Part shown: one piece after another, positions 1 to 5,039 of the stretch | Position numbering within the stretch: position 1 is the first letter of the stretch | How the letters are laid out: every line of letters starts with the position of its first letter | Assembly: GCA_030628225.1 (NCBI GenBank) | Contig: DAOVRJ010000183.1 | Span: forward strand, 1 to 5,039 | Reading direction: 5' to 3' | Length of the DNA stretch: 5,039 bases | From: Candidatus Zixiibacteriota bacterium | GTDB taxonomy: Bacteria; SM23-81 | Made by a program: the position numbers and the translations under genes | The notes under the pieces: model-generated | What the model was told of the DNA's origin: nothing | The model's input: the letters and a program-made list of their open reading frames with translations, nothing else | The model's database searches: none

Positions 1-656
1 ACTTGTAACCCCTTATGTATTACTGTTTTAGCCTCAGATATGGCCACAGGCCCTTTGGCCACGATCTTCCTGGCCATGGCCATCGTCTCAGCCATCAACT
101 GCTCCGGCGGAACAACCTCGTTCACCAGCCCACAGGATAAGGCTGCCTGCGCATCGATGATCTCGCCGGTAAAGATAAGCTCTTTGGCTTTTCCCTCTCC
201 GATGAGCCTGGCCAAACGCTGGGTGCCGGCGAAACCCGGGATAATCCCCAGATTGACCTCCGGCTGGCCGAACCTGGCCGCCTCCGAGGCAATGCGGATA
301 TCACAGGCCAGGGCCAGCTCGCATCCTCCTCCTAAAGCAAAACCGTTGATCGCCGCGATCACCGGTTTCCCCAAGCTCTCTATCTGATCGAATACCCCCT
401 GGCCTTTTTGAGAGAAAACCCTGGCCTGCTGGGGACTCATGTCCCGCATCTCGGCTATATCCGCGCCAGCGACGAACGCCTTGCCCTCCCCGGTGATGAC
501 CACGACCCTCACGGTCTCATCCTGGCGGAGATCTTCCAGGACGCTGGCCAACTCACCTAACGTTTGGGAATTCAATGCGTTCAAGCAATCAGGCCGGTTT
601 ATCTTGAGAAGACTGACTTCGCCCTCCCGCTCGACAATCAGGTTCTCGTATTTCAT
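1..656 (-). CDS. crt: Crotonase / enoyl-CoA hydratase (short-chain), 3' end off the window
   Basis: Enoyl-CoA hydratase of the crotonase family, which adds water across the double bond of a short-chain enoyl-CoA such as crotonyl-CoA in cytosolic beta-oxidation or its reverse. The minus frame is open from an ATG at 656-654 to the left edge, giving 218 residues (begins MKYENLIVER); about 40 residues of a usual 255-265 should lie outside. Seen: the INRPDCLNALN segment (19-29), the oxyanion-hole region KAFVAGADIAEM (59-70), KPVIAAINGFALGGGCELAL (97-116) and RFGQPEVNLGIIPGFAGTQR (128-147). Both catalytic glutamates of true hydratases are present (Glu113 in GGGCE, Glu133 in GQPE), 20 residues apart as in the family, which argues for hydratase rather than isomerase or hydrolase activity. 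A GAGGAGG site seven bases before the ATG fixes the start. It follows mvhD by 60 bases, probably in the same transcript. The exact acyl substrate is not readable from sequence. Confidence 0.93.
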   Translation of the reverse strand, partial: MKYENLIVEREGEVSLLKINRPDCLNALNSQTLGELASVLEDLRQDETVRVVVITGEGKAFVAGADIAEMRDMSPQQARVFSQKGQGVFDQIESLGKPVIAAINGFALGGGCELALACDIRIASEAARFGQPEVNLGIIPGFAGTQRLARLIGEGKAKELIFTGEIIDAQAALSCGLVNEVVPPEQLMAETMAMARKIVAKGPVAISEAKTVIHKGLQ

Positions 657-663
657 AATCCAG

Positions 664-670
664 CCTCCTC
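664..670 (-). promoter_or_regulatory. Shine-Dalgarno site of the crotonase gene
   Basis: GAGGAGG on the minus strand, seven bases before the ATG at 656. It is the strongest ribosome-binding site at the left end and sits in the only real spacer between mvhD and the crotonase gene, so the crotonase gene appears to be translated independently rather than by overlap. Confidence 0.8.
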
Positions 671-716
671 AGATCAGGTCATTGAGAGGAAACTCCCATT
701 TTCATCATCAGCGCCA

Positions 717-1151
717 TCACGTCTTTTGGCCAAGTTTCGGTTTGGCGGAATTCGGCCCCAGCTCCCGCAGACGACTGGTAAAACAATCGATCACCTCGGC
801 GAATTTACCCCCCTCTCCCGCGGAAATCCACTCCAAACACAACCTCTCCACATCTATCCCGAACTGCTCTAACACCTTTTTCGTCAAAGTAACTCGCGCC
901 AGAGTCTTAAAATTTCCCGATATATAATGGCAATCGCCGGGATGACAGCCACCGATAAAAACACCATCAGCCCCCTGGGCAAAGGCGGCCAGGATATGGG
1001 AAACATCAACTCTTCCCGTGCACATCACTCTGATCAGGCTCACGTTGGCCGGGTATTGCAGACGGGAGGTGCCGGCCAGATCGGCCCCTGCATATGTGCA
1101 CCAATTGCAGGCGAAGCCCACAATCTGCGGTTCCCATTTCTCATCGGACAT
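717..1151 (-). CDS. mvhD: MvhD-like [2Fe-2S] electron-transfer protein (HdrA partner)
   Basis: Small cytosolic iron-sulfur protein of the MvhD/FrhD family. In methanogens it carries electrons from the MvhAG hydrogenase to HdrA of heterodisulfide reductase; in many anaerobic bacteria it occurs next to, or fused to, HdrA without the hydrogenase. The 144 residues are typical for the family. Seen: the N-terminal GFACNWCTYAGADLAG block (12-27, Cys15 and Cys18), RVMCTGRVD (41-49, Cys44), and GCHPGDCHYISGN (68-80, Cys69 and Cys74), which together supply the family's conserved cysteines for the [2Fe-2S] cluster. Two further cysteines (105, 123) lie in the C-terminal helical part. The start is well bounded: an in-frame TAG lies five codons upstream with no alternative start between. 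The gene overlaps the 3' end of hdrA by 11 bases, so the two are probably translationally coupled and made in similar amounts. The last 13 or so residues are lysine/proline-rich and look like a flexible tail. Confidence 0.93.
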   Translation of the reverse strand: MSDEKWEPQIVGFACNWCTYAGADLAGTSRLQYPANVSLIRVMCTGRVDVSHILAAFAQGADGVFIGGCHPGDCHYISGNFKTLARVTLTKKVLEQFGIDVERLCLEWISAGEGGKFAEVIDCFTSRLRELGPNSAKPKLGQKT

Positions 1152-3105
1152 GAGATAGAATCGCTCCTATTTGGGCCATAATTTGCTGATCGGTATAATG
1201 CTTCAAAGAGATACATCCCGATGGACACGTCGCCCCACAGGCACCACATCCTTTACACAGCACCTCGTTCACCGTCATGATCTCTTTCTGCTGATCAAAG
1301 CTGAGGGCACCATACTCACACACTCCTTCACAGATGCGACATCCGGAGCAGAGATCCTCATCGATCACGGCCGTGATGGGCTCAACCTCTACTTTGCCCC
1401 GAGCCATGGGAGCTATGGCCGAGGAGGCCGCCCCCTTGGCCTGGGCCACAGCGTCCGGGATATCCTTGGGCCCCTGGCAGCAACCCGCCAGGTAAATGCC
1501 GTCAATGGCCGTCTCCACTGGCCGAAGCTTGGGATGGGCTTCCATCAGGAAGCCATCCGATGAACGGCCCAGCCTCAGCAGACTGGCCACAGCCTGGGTG
1601 TTGATATTGGGAACCATGCCCGCGGCCAGGACCACCAGATCCGCCTCCACCTCCACCGTCTTGCCCAGGAGAGTATCCTCAGCTCTGATCACCAACCGCT
1701 GGCTCCTTCTATAGATCTCCGCAGGGTTGGCTCGCCGATAGAAAACTCCCTCCTCCTTCACCCGCATGTAGAACTCCTCAAAACCCTTGCCGAAAGCCCT
1801 TACGTCCATGTAGAAGACGGTTACATTCGCCTGGGGAACTCTCTCTTTGACCAGGTGGGCCTGCTTGGCAGTGGCCATGCAGCAGACCCGGGAGCAATAC
1901 TCATTGCCCACCGTCTCGTCCCGGGAACCCACGCAGTGAATGAAGGCCACATCCTTTGGCTCCCGCCCACCGATGAGAATCTTGCCCCCGGTGGGCCCCG
2001 ATGGGGAGGATAACCTCTCAAACTCCAGACCGGTGATCACGTTCTCATACTGGTCGTAGCCATACTCCGGCTTCAGGGAAGGGTTGAACTGATCGAATCC
2101 CGTGGCCACCACGATGGTCCCCACCTGAACCTCGACCAGCTCATCCTCCATATCGTAGTCGATGGCATCGGGCTTACAGACCTTCTGGCACTTTTTGCAC
2201 TCGATACAAACATCTCTTTCAATGACGAATTTGTTGGGCACAGCCTGGGGGAAGGACCGGTAAATGGCTTTTCTCTCGGAGAGTCCCATGTTAAATTCAT
2301 CGGGCACCTTTACCGGACACGCTTCGGCGCAATCATTGCAGCCGGTGCACTTATCCCAGTCGACGAAGGTCGCCTTGCGGCGGATCCTGGCGGTGAAGTT
2401 GCCCACAAACCCGTCGATCCCCTCTATCTCGGAATAGGCATAGAGCCGTATATTCGGATGCCTCTCCACCTGGACCATCTTGGGCGTTAAGATACATGCC
2501 GAACAGTCCAGGGTGGGAAAGGTCTTGTCCAGCTGAGCCATGTGCCCGCCGATGCTGGGCTCTTTCTCCACCAGGTGGACCTTGAACCCGGCGTCGGCGA
2601 TGTCCAGGGCTGCCTGTATGCCGGAGATACCAGCCCCGATCACCAAAGCCTGAGGCGTTACGGGAGCCTCCTTCACATCCAGGGGCTCTAACAGTGAGCT
2701 CCTGGCCACCGCGGAGGCCACCAGCCTTTTGGCCTTTTCAGTGCCCTTTACTATATCGGCATGAACCCAGGAGCAATGTTCCCTTATGTTGGCGATTTCC
2801 AGACAATAGGGATTCAGCCCCGCCTCCTGCAAGGTTTTGCGGAAGGTGGACTCGTGCAAACGAGGAGAGCAGGAAGCCGTTACCACCCGATTGATCCCTA
2901 ACTTCTGGATATCCTTCATGATCAGCTTCTGCCCGGGATCCGAACAGACATAGGGATAATCACGTGCCACGATCACATCGGGCAAAGAAGAGGCGAACTT
3001 CACCAGCTCGGGGACATCGACGGTGGCGCTGATGTTCAAACCACAGTGACAGACGTAAACCCCGATCCTCAGGTCACCCACCACCTTTTCTTTCTTCTTT
3101 GCCAC
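1141..3105 (-). CDS. hdrA: HdrA: FAD and multi-[4Fe-4S] electron-bifurcating subunit
   Basis: HdrA-type iron-sulfur flavoprotein (654 residues, usual for the single-unit form). In methanogens HdrA holds the bifurcating FAD of heterodisulfide reductase; bacterial homologues join other soluble redox complexes. Domains in order: an N-terminal domain (about 10-145) with Cys19/Cys21 (YVCHCGLN), YVCSDPGQ and ASCSPRLHE; a thioredoxin-reductase-like FAD domain beginning GAGISG (157-162) and EKEPSIGGHMAQLDKTFPTL (180-199), followed by DCSACILTPKM; an inserted ferredoxin domain with Cys253/256/259/263 and Cys300/303/306/310; the HdrA-specific cluster motif with Cys391 (HCVGSRD) and Cys404/408/409 (YCSRVCC); FAD-domain blocks VVATGFDQFNP and VLAAGMVPN; GCCQGPKDIPDAVAQAKGAA (541-560); and a C-terminal ferredoxin domain with Cys586/589/592/596 and Cys617/620/623/627. 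The GTG start has AGGAGA six bases upstream, and an in-frame TAG 11 codons upstream leaves no other likely start. No HdrB or HdrC gene is in the window, so the electron acceptor is unknown. Confidence 0.96.
   Translation of the reverse strand: MAKKKEKVVGDLRIGVYVCHCGLNISATVDVPELVKFASSLPDVIVARDYPYVCSDPGQKLIMKDIQKLGINRVVTASCSPRLHESTFRKTLQEAGLNPYCLEIANIREHCSWVHADIVKGTEKAKRLVASAVARSSLLEPLDVKEAPVTPQALVIGAGISGIQAALDIADAGFKVHLVEKEPSIGGHMAQLDKTFPTLDCSACILTPKMVQVERHPNIRLYAYSEIEGIDGFVGNFTARIRRKATFVDWDKCTGCNDCAEACPVKVPDEFNMGLSERKAIYRSFPQAVPNKFVIERDVCIECKKCQKVCKPDAIDYDMEDELVEVQVGTIVVATGFDQFNPSLKPEYGYDQYENVITGLEFERLSSPSGPTGGKILIGGREPKDVAFIHCVGSRDETVGNEYCSRVCCMATAKQAHLVKERVPQANVTVFYMDVRAFGKGFEEFYMRVKEEGVFYRRANPAEIYRRSQRLVIRAEDTLLGKTVEVEADLVVLAAGMVPNINTQAVASLLRLGRSSDGFLMEAHPKLRPVETAIDGIYLAGCCQGPKDIPDAVAQAKGAASSAIAPMARGKVEVEPITAVIDEDLCSGCRICEGVCEYGALSFDQQKEIMTVNEVLCKGCGACGATCPSGCISLKHYTDQQIMAQIGAILSHVR
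1164..1168 (-). promoter_or_regulatory. Distant Shine-Dalgarno site of mvhD inside hdrA
   Basis: AGGAG on the minus strand lies 12 bases before the mvhD ATG, further than the usual 5-9, and within the last codons of hdrA. The long spacing and the 11-base gene overlap suggest that mvhD translation leans on ribosomes finishing hdrA (inference). Confidence 0.5.
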
Positions 3106-3110
3106 CAGCT

Positions 3111-3116
3111 TCTCCT
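3111..3116 (-). promoter_or_regulatory. Shine-Dalgarno site of hdrA
   Basis: AGGAGA on the minus strand, about six bases before the GTG at 3105-3103. It decides the GTG start of hdrA: in the same frame an upstream stop (TAG, 3138-3136) is separated from this GTG only by non-start codons and one CTG. Four of its bases fall within a 12-bp palindrome. Confidence 0.75.
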
Positions 3117-3124
3117 GCGCAGGA
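3113..3124. repeat. 12-bp perfect palindrome at the hdrA ribosome-binding site
   Basis: TCCTGCGCAGGA is its own reverse complement and covers part of the hdrA Shine-Dalgarno site. It could be a protein-binding half-site pair or chance; with no loop it is a poor single-strand hairpin. No run of T follows it in the transcribed direction, so it is not a terminator. Function is unsupported. Confidence 0.35.
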
Positions 3125-3176
3125 TAACAGCATCTCTATGGCACTTACTTCACTCAATCAAACTTCATAGACCGCT

Positions 3177-3347
3177 TCATTCTTCCTTTTTTATGGCATC
3201 CCGCCCGGCGCGCAGAAGAGCTATAGGACCTTTCCGGCTTTTCTTGTCCACCAGCTCCTGGAGAATCGCATCCAGCCCTTGGGCGATCATCTCGGCGACC
3301 CGCCTGGTGTTGCCCGTTCGGGAATAAAATACCACCAGGCTTTTCAA
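3177..3347 (-). pseudogene. Truncated flavodoxin (N-terminal 56 residues only)
   Basis: A short reading frame that starts with TTG and encodes MKSLVVFYSRTGNTRRVAEM at its N-terminus. Residues 4-19 are the first beta strand and FMN phosphate-binding loop of flavodoxins (YSRTGNTRRVAE), which in intact proteins bind FMN for low-potential electron transfer in the cytosol. The next segment, ELVDKKSRKG...LLRAGRDAIKKE (31-55), also matches the flavodoxin pattern, but the frame then stops at TGA (3179-3177). The remaining 90 or more residues, including the isoalloxazine-binding loops, are missing: only 71 bases remain before hdrA, and shifting frame by one or two at the A6 run just before the stop does not recover them. 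GGGGAGG lies eight bases before the TTG, and the gene follows etfA by 22 bases, so the start signals look intact. It cannot form a working flavodoxin; I read it as a deletion remnant. Alternatives are a retained short peptide or an assembly error. Confidence 0.8.
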
Positions 3348-3355
3348 TGGATCAT

Positions 3356-3362
3356 CCTCCCC
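3356..3362 (-). promoter_or_regulatory. Shine-Dalgarno site of the flavodoxin fragment
   Basis: GGGGAGG on the minus strand, eight bases before TTG at 3347. It decides the rare TTG start: the nearer ATG (3355-3353) directly abuts this site and opens only three codons (ATG ATC CAT TGA), while the TTG frame begins exactly at the flavodoxin N-terminus. Confidence 0.7.
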
Positions 3363-3369
3363 AAAGACC

Positions 3370-4344
3370 TCAATTTCCCTTCATCTCGGCGATCTTCTCC
3401 GTCAGGGCCGGCACCACCTGAAACAGATCGCCGACGATGCCATATTGGGCCACAGAGAAGATGGGCGCGTTGGGGTCTTTGTTAATGGCCACAACCGTCT
3501 CCGAGCCTCCCATGCCGGCCACATGCTGAAAGGCACCGCTGATACCCACGGCCACGTAAAGCTTCGGCTTCACCGTGCGACCCGACTGGCCTACCTGGCG
3601 ATCCGCCGGCAGCCACCCGGAGTCGGTGACGGGCCGCGAACAGGCCAGCACTCCTCCCAAAGATTTGGCCAGCTCCTCCACCAGGGGCATGTTCTTCTCC
3701 TCCTTGATACCCCTCCCCACGGCGATGACCACATCGGCCTGGGTGATATCCACATCACCGACGGCCGCCTCGATGTACTCCAGGAACTTTCGATAGCTGA
3801 TCTCCCCGGCCAGGGGAGAATCCACGGCCACCACCTGGCCCTGGAGATCCTCTCCGGAAACGGGAAAGGCGCCCGACCGCACGGTTACCATGCACTGGGA
3901 GCCGACGAAGGAAACCTCCGCGCTCAACTTGCCACCGTAAACCTGCCGGATGGCCAGGGGAACGCCATCCCTCAATTGCAGGTCCACACAATCTGTGACC
4001 AGGGGCAGGTCCAGCTCCGCGGCCAGGGGCGGGGCCACATCGACCCCAAAGGCGGTGTGTCCGATCATGGTCAGGTCCGGCTGTCTTTCTCTGATGACGG
4101 AGCTGAGAACCATCTGATACGCATCGGCATTGAAGTTCTCCAGCCTCTGATCCTCGACCACCACCACCTGGTGGGCCCACTTTTTCAGGGTTTCGGAAAA
4201 GCCGGCTACCTTGTGGCCTAAAAGCCCGGCCACAAGCTGAGCGTCCATATTCTGGGCCAGCTCTCTGCCCTTGGAAAGCATCTCCAGGGTGATGTCCCGG
4301 AGCTCACCACCCCGGTGTTCGGCCAACACAAAGATCTCCTTCAT
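3370..4344 (-). CDS. etfA: Electron transfer flavoprotein alpha subunit
   Basis: Alpha subunit of the soluble heterodimeric electron transfer flavoprotein, which takes electrons from acyl-CoA dehydrogenases (or, in bifurcating forms, from NADH) through FAD. The 324 residues match the plain EtfA length; there is no extra N-terminal ferredoxin domain. Seen: the N-terminal alpha/beta domain starting MKEIFVLAEHRGGELRDITL (1-20); the AVGRGIKEEKNMP linker strand (208-220); and the C-terminal FAD-binding domain with CSRPVTDSGW (235-244), QVGQSGRTVKPKLYVAVGIS (250-269), GAFQH (270-274), AINKDPNAPIF (286-296) and YGIVGDLFQVVPALTEKI (301-318), all hallmark FAD contacts of the family. The ATG directly follows the etfB stop codon (TAGATG), with a purine-rich AAGGGGGTG six bases upstream inside the etfB end. 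This supports coupled, equal synthesis of the two subunits. Its acyl-CoA dehydrogenase partner is not in the window. Nothing in the sequence looks damaged. Confidence 0.96.
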   Translation of the reverse strand: MKEIFVLAEHRGGELRDITLEMLSKGRELAQNMDAQLVAGLLGHKVAGFSETLKKWAHQVVVVEDQRLENFNADAYQMVLSSVIRERQPDLTMIGHTAFGVDVAPPLAAELDLPLVTDCVDLQLRDGVPLAIRQVYGGKLSAEVSFVGSQCMVTVRSGAFPVSGEDLQGQVVAVDSPLAGEISYRKFLEYIEAAVGDVDITQADVVIAVGRGIKEEKNMPLVEELAKSLGGVLACSRPVTDSGWLPADRQVGQSGRTVKPKLYVAVGISGAFQHVAGMGGSETVVAINKDPNAPIFSVAQYGIVGDLFQVVPALTEKIAEMKGN

Positions 4345-5039
4345 CTACACCACCCCCTTTTCCCGGAAAATTCCGGCCAGCTTCGCGGACACCTCCTCCG
4401 CTGCCCCCTCCAGAATCTCGGCGCCCTCGCCCCGGGGCGGGGCGTACAGTTTCTCCAGGTGAGTTTTGGATCCCGCCTGGCCGACCTCTTCCTCCGCCAG
4501 ATCCAGATCAGACAGGTCCATGACCTTAATCGTTTTTTTCATCGCCTTGCGGAGCCCCAGGATAGAGGCATATCGGGGCTCGTTGATCCCGGTCTGAATT
4601 GTCAGGACAGTGGGCAGGTCGATCTGCAGGAGCTCGTGGGTTCCCCCTTCCAGCTCCCTCTCAACCCGGGCGGTCCCGTCCAGAATCTCCAGACCCACCA
4701 CCATGGTGGCGTGCGGCAACTCCAGAAGCTCCGCCAGGGTCGCACCCACCTGGGTATATCCATCATCGCTGGCCATACAGCCGGTCAAGATCAGATCAAA
4801 TTTCATATTTTTTAACGCTTTGCAGAGGATTTTCGCCGTGGCGTATGCGTCCGACATCTGGAACCGCTCATCGGTCAGCCGCACCGCCTCGTGGGCGCCC
4901 TTGGCCAACAGGGAGCGAAGCATCTTGTCCGCCGACTCGGGACCCAGGGTGACCAGGGTTACCGTCCCGCCAAACTTTTCCGTCAGTAGAAGAGCCTCTT
5001 CCACGGCGTAGTTATCGGCCTCGTTGACATCGAAGACCA
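4345..5039 (-). CDS. etfB: Electron transfer flavoprotein beta subunit, 5' end off the window
   Basis: Beta subunit of ETF, partner of the adjacent etfA; it binds AMP or a second FAD depending on subfamily. The frame is open to the right edge: 230 codons are visible, beginning VFDVNEADNYAVEEALLLTE, which corresponds to the second beta region of EtfB, so roughly 25-40 N-terminal residues lie outside. A GTG at 5004-5002 lies in the middle of this conserved block and is not the start. Other matches: FGGTVTLVTLGPESADKMLR (22-41 of the visible part), the nucleotide-binding stretch GCMASDDGYTQVGATLAELL (86-105) and the EtfB signature region RVERELEGGTHELL (124-137) followed by LPTVLTIQTGINEPRYAS (141-158). 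The C-terminal arm that wraps around EtfA is present (about 170-230) and ends REKGVV. The nucleotide loop lacks the DGDT-type sequence I associate with many confirmed bifurcating ETFs, so bifurcation by this ETF should not be assumed. Confidence 0.95.
   Translation of the reverse strand, partial: VFDVNEADNYAVEEALLLTEKFGGTVTLVTLGPESADKMLRSLLAKGAHEAVRLTDERFQMSDAYATAKILCKALKNMKFDLILTGCMASDDGYTQVGATLAELLELPHATMVVGLEILDGTARVERELEGGTHELLQIDLPTVLTIQTGINEPRYASILGLRKAMKKTIKVMDLSDLDLAEEEVGQAGSKTHLEKLYAPPRGEGAEILEGAAEEVSAKLAGIFREKGVV

Noticed and set aside
40-927. Plus-strand open frames of 115 and 162 codons at the left end
   Set aside because: They lie opposite the crotonase gene and the mvhD end, whose conserved catalytic and cysteine motifs show that the minus strand is coding.
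3177-3200. Possible programmed frameshift at the A6 run near the end of the flavodoxin fragment
   Set aside because: Reading on in either shifted frame gives only about 10 residues before a stop and nothing resembling the rest of a flavodoxin, so a frameshift would not restore the protein.
3102-3260. Short similar sequence (CCACCAGCT followed by CTCCTG) at 3102-3117 and 3248-3260, considered as a deletion-scar direct repeat
   Set aside because: Only nine contiguous bases match, part of it encodes the conserved flavodoxin stretch and part is the hdrA start, and a deletion between direct repeats would leave one copy rather than two.
3046-3327. 93-codon plus-strand frame covering the spacer before hdrA and the flavodoxin fragment
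   Set aside because: No recognisable motif and no good ribosome-binding site; the flavodoxin motif on the opposite strand explains the coding signal.
4158-4176. CCACCTGGTGG-type inverted repeats here and near 2567-2579
   Set aside because: They lie inside conserved coding sequence (etfA, hdrA) and follow from Val, His and Gln codons; there is no terminator-like T run.
3755-4180. 141-codon minus-strand frame inside etfA
   Set aside because: It is a shifted frame within etfA, Gly/Arg/Pro-rich as expected of an out-of-frame reading of G+C-rich coding DNA.
3445-4221. 258-codon plus-strand open frame, rich in His and Gly
   Set aside because: It is antisense to etfA, which has family-wide motifs along its whole length. 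The long open frame follows from the G+C-rich third positions of etfA, and its protein shows no recognisable domain.

Overview
The window holds one co-directional gene run, entirely on the minus strand (transcribed right to left). In transcription order it reads: etfB (5' end beyond the right edge), etfA, a truncated flavodoxin gene, hdrA, mvhD and a crotonase/enoyl-CoA hydratase gene (3' end beyond the left edge). The largest gap is about 71 bases. Two junctions abut or overlap (etfB/etfA with 0 bases between them, hdrA/mvhD overlapping by 11 bases). I see no internal promoter or terminator, so this looks like a segment of a single operon.

The genes suggest a strict anaerobe that oxidises (or makes) fatty or other carboxylic acids through acyl-CoA intermediates. 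EtfAB normally takes electrons from acyl-CoA dehydrogenases, and the crotonase hydrates the enoyl-CoA they produce. HdrA is a flavin-based electron-bifurcating subunit rich in iron-sulfur clusters. MvhD is the [2Fe-2S] protein that feeds electrons into HdrA. Together they suggest a soluble electron-transfer module linking the acyl-CoA/enoyl-CoA couple to low-potential carriers. That functional link is inferred from gene order. Moderately high G+C, GGAGG-type Shine-Dalgarno sites and GTG/TTG starts would fit Desulfobacterota, Chloroflexota or anaerobic Firmicutes. An archaeon of Archaeoglobus type cannot be excluded from this window alone.

Region by region: 1-656 crotonase (partial, 218 codons visible); 657-716 spacer with the crotonase ribosome-binding site and a 12-codon mini-ORF of doubtful meaning; 717-1151 mvhD; 1141-3105 hdrA; 3106-3176 spacer with a 12-bp palindrome overlapping the hdrA ribosome-binding site; 3177-3347 flavodoxin fragment of 56 residues; 3370-4344 etfA; 4345-5039 etfB (partial).

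The most notable points are the cut-short flavodoxin that keeps an excellent translation start in the middle of the operon, and the direct linkage of EtfBA with HdrA-MvhD and a crotonase, with no HdrB, HdrC, hydrogenase or NADH-dehydrogenase-type partner in view. No RNA genes, mobile elements, CRISPR arrays or long repeats were found.
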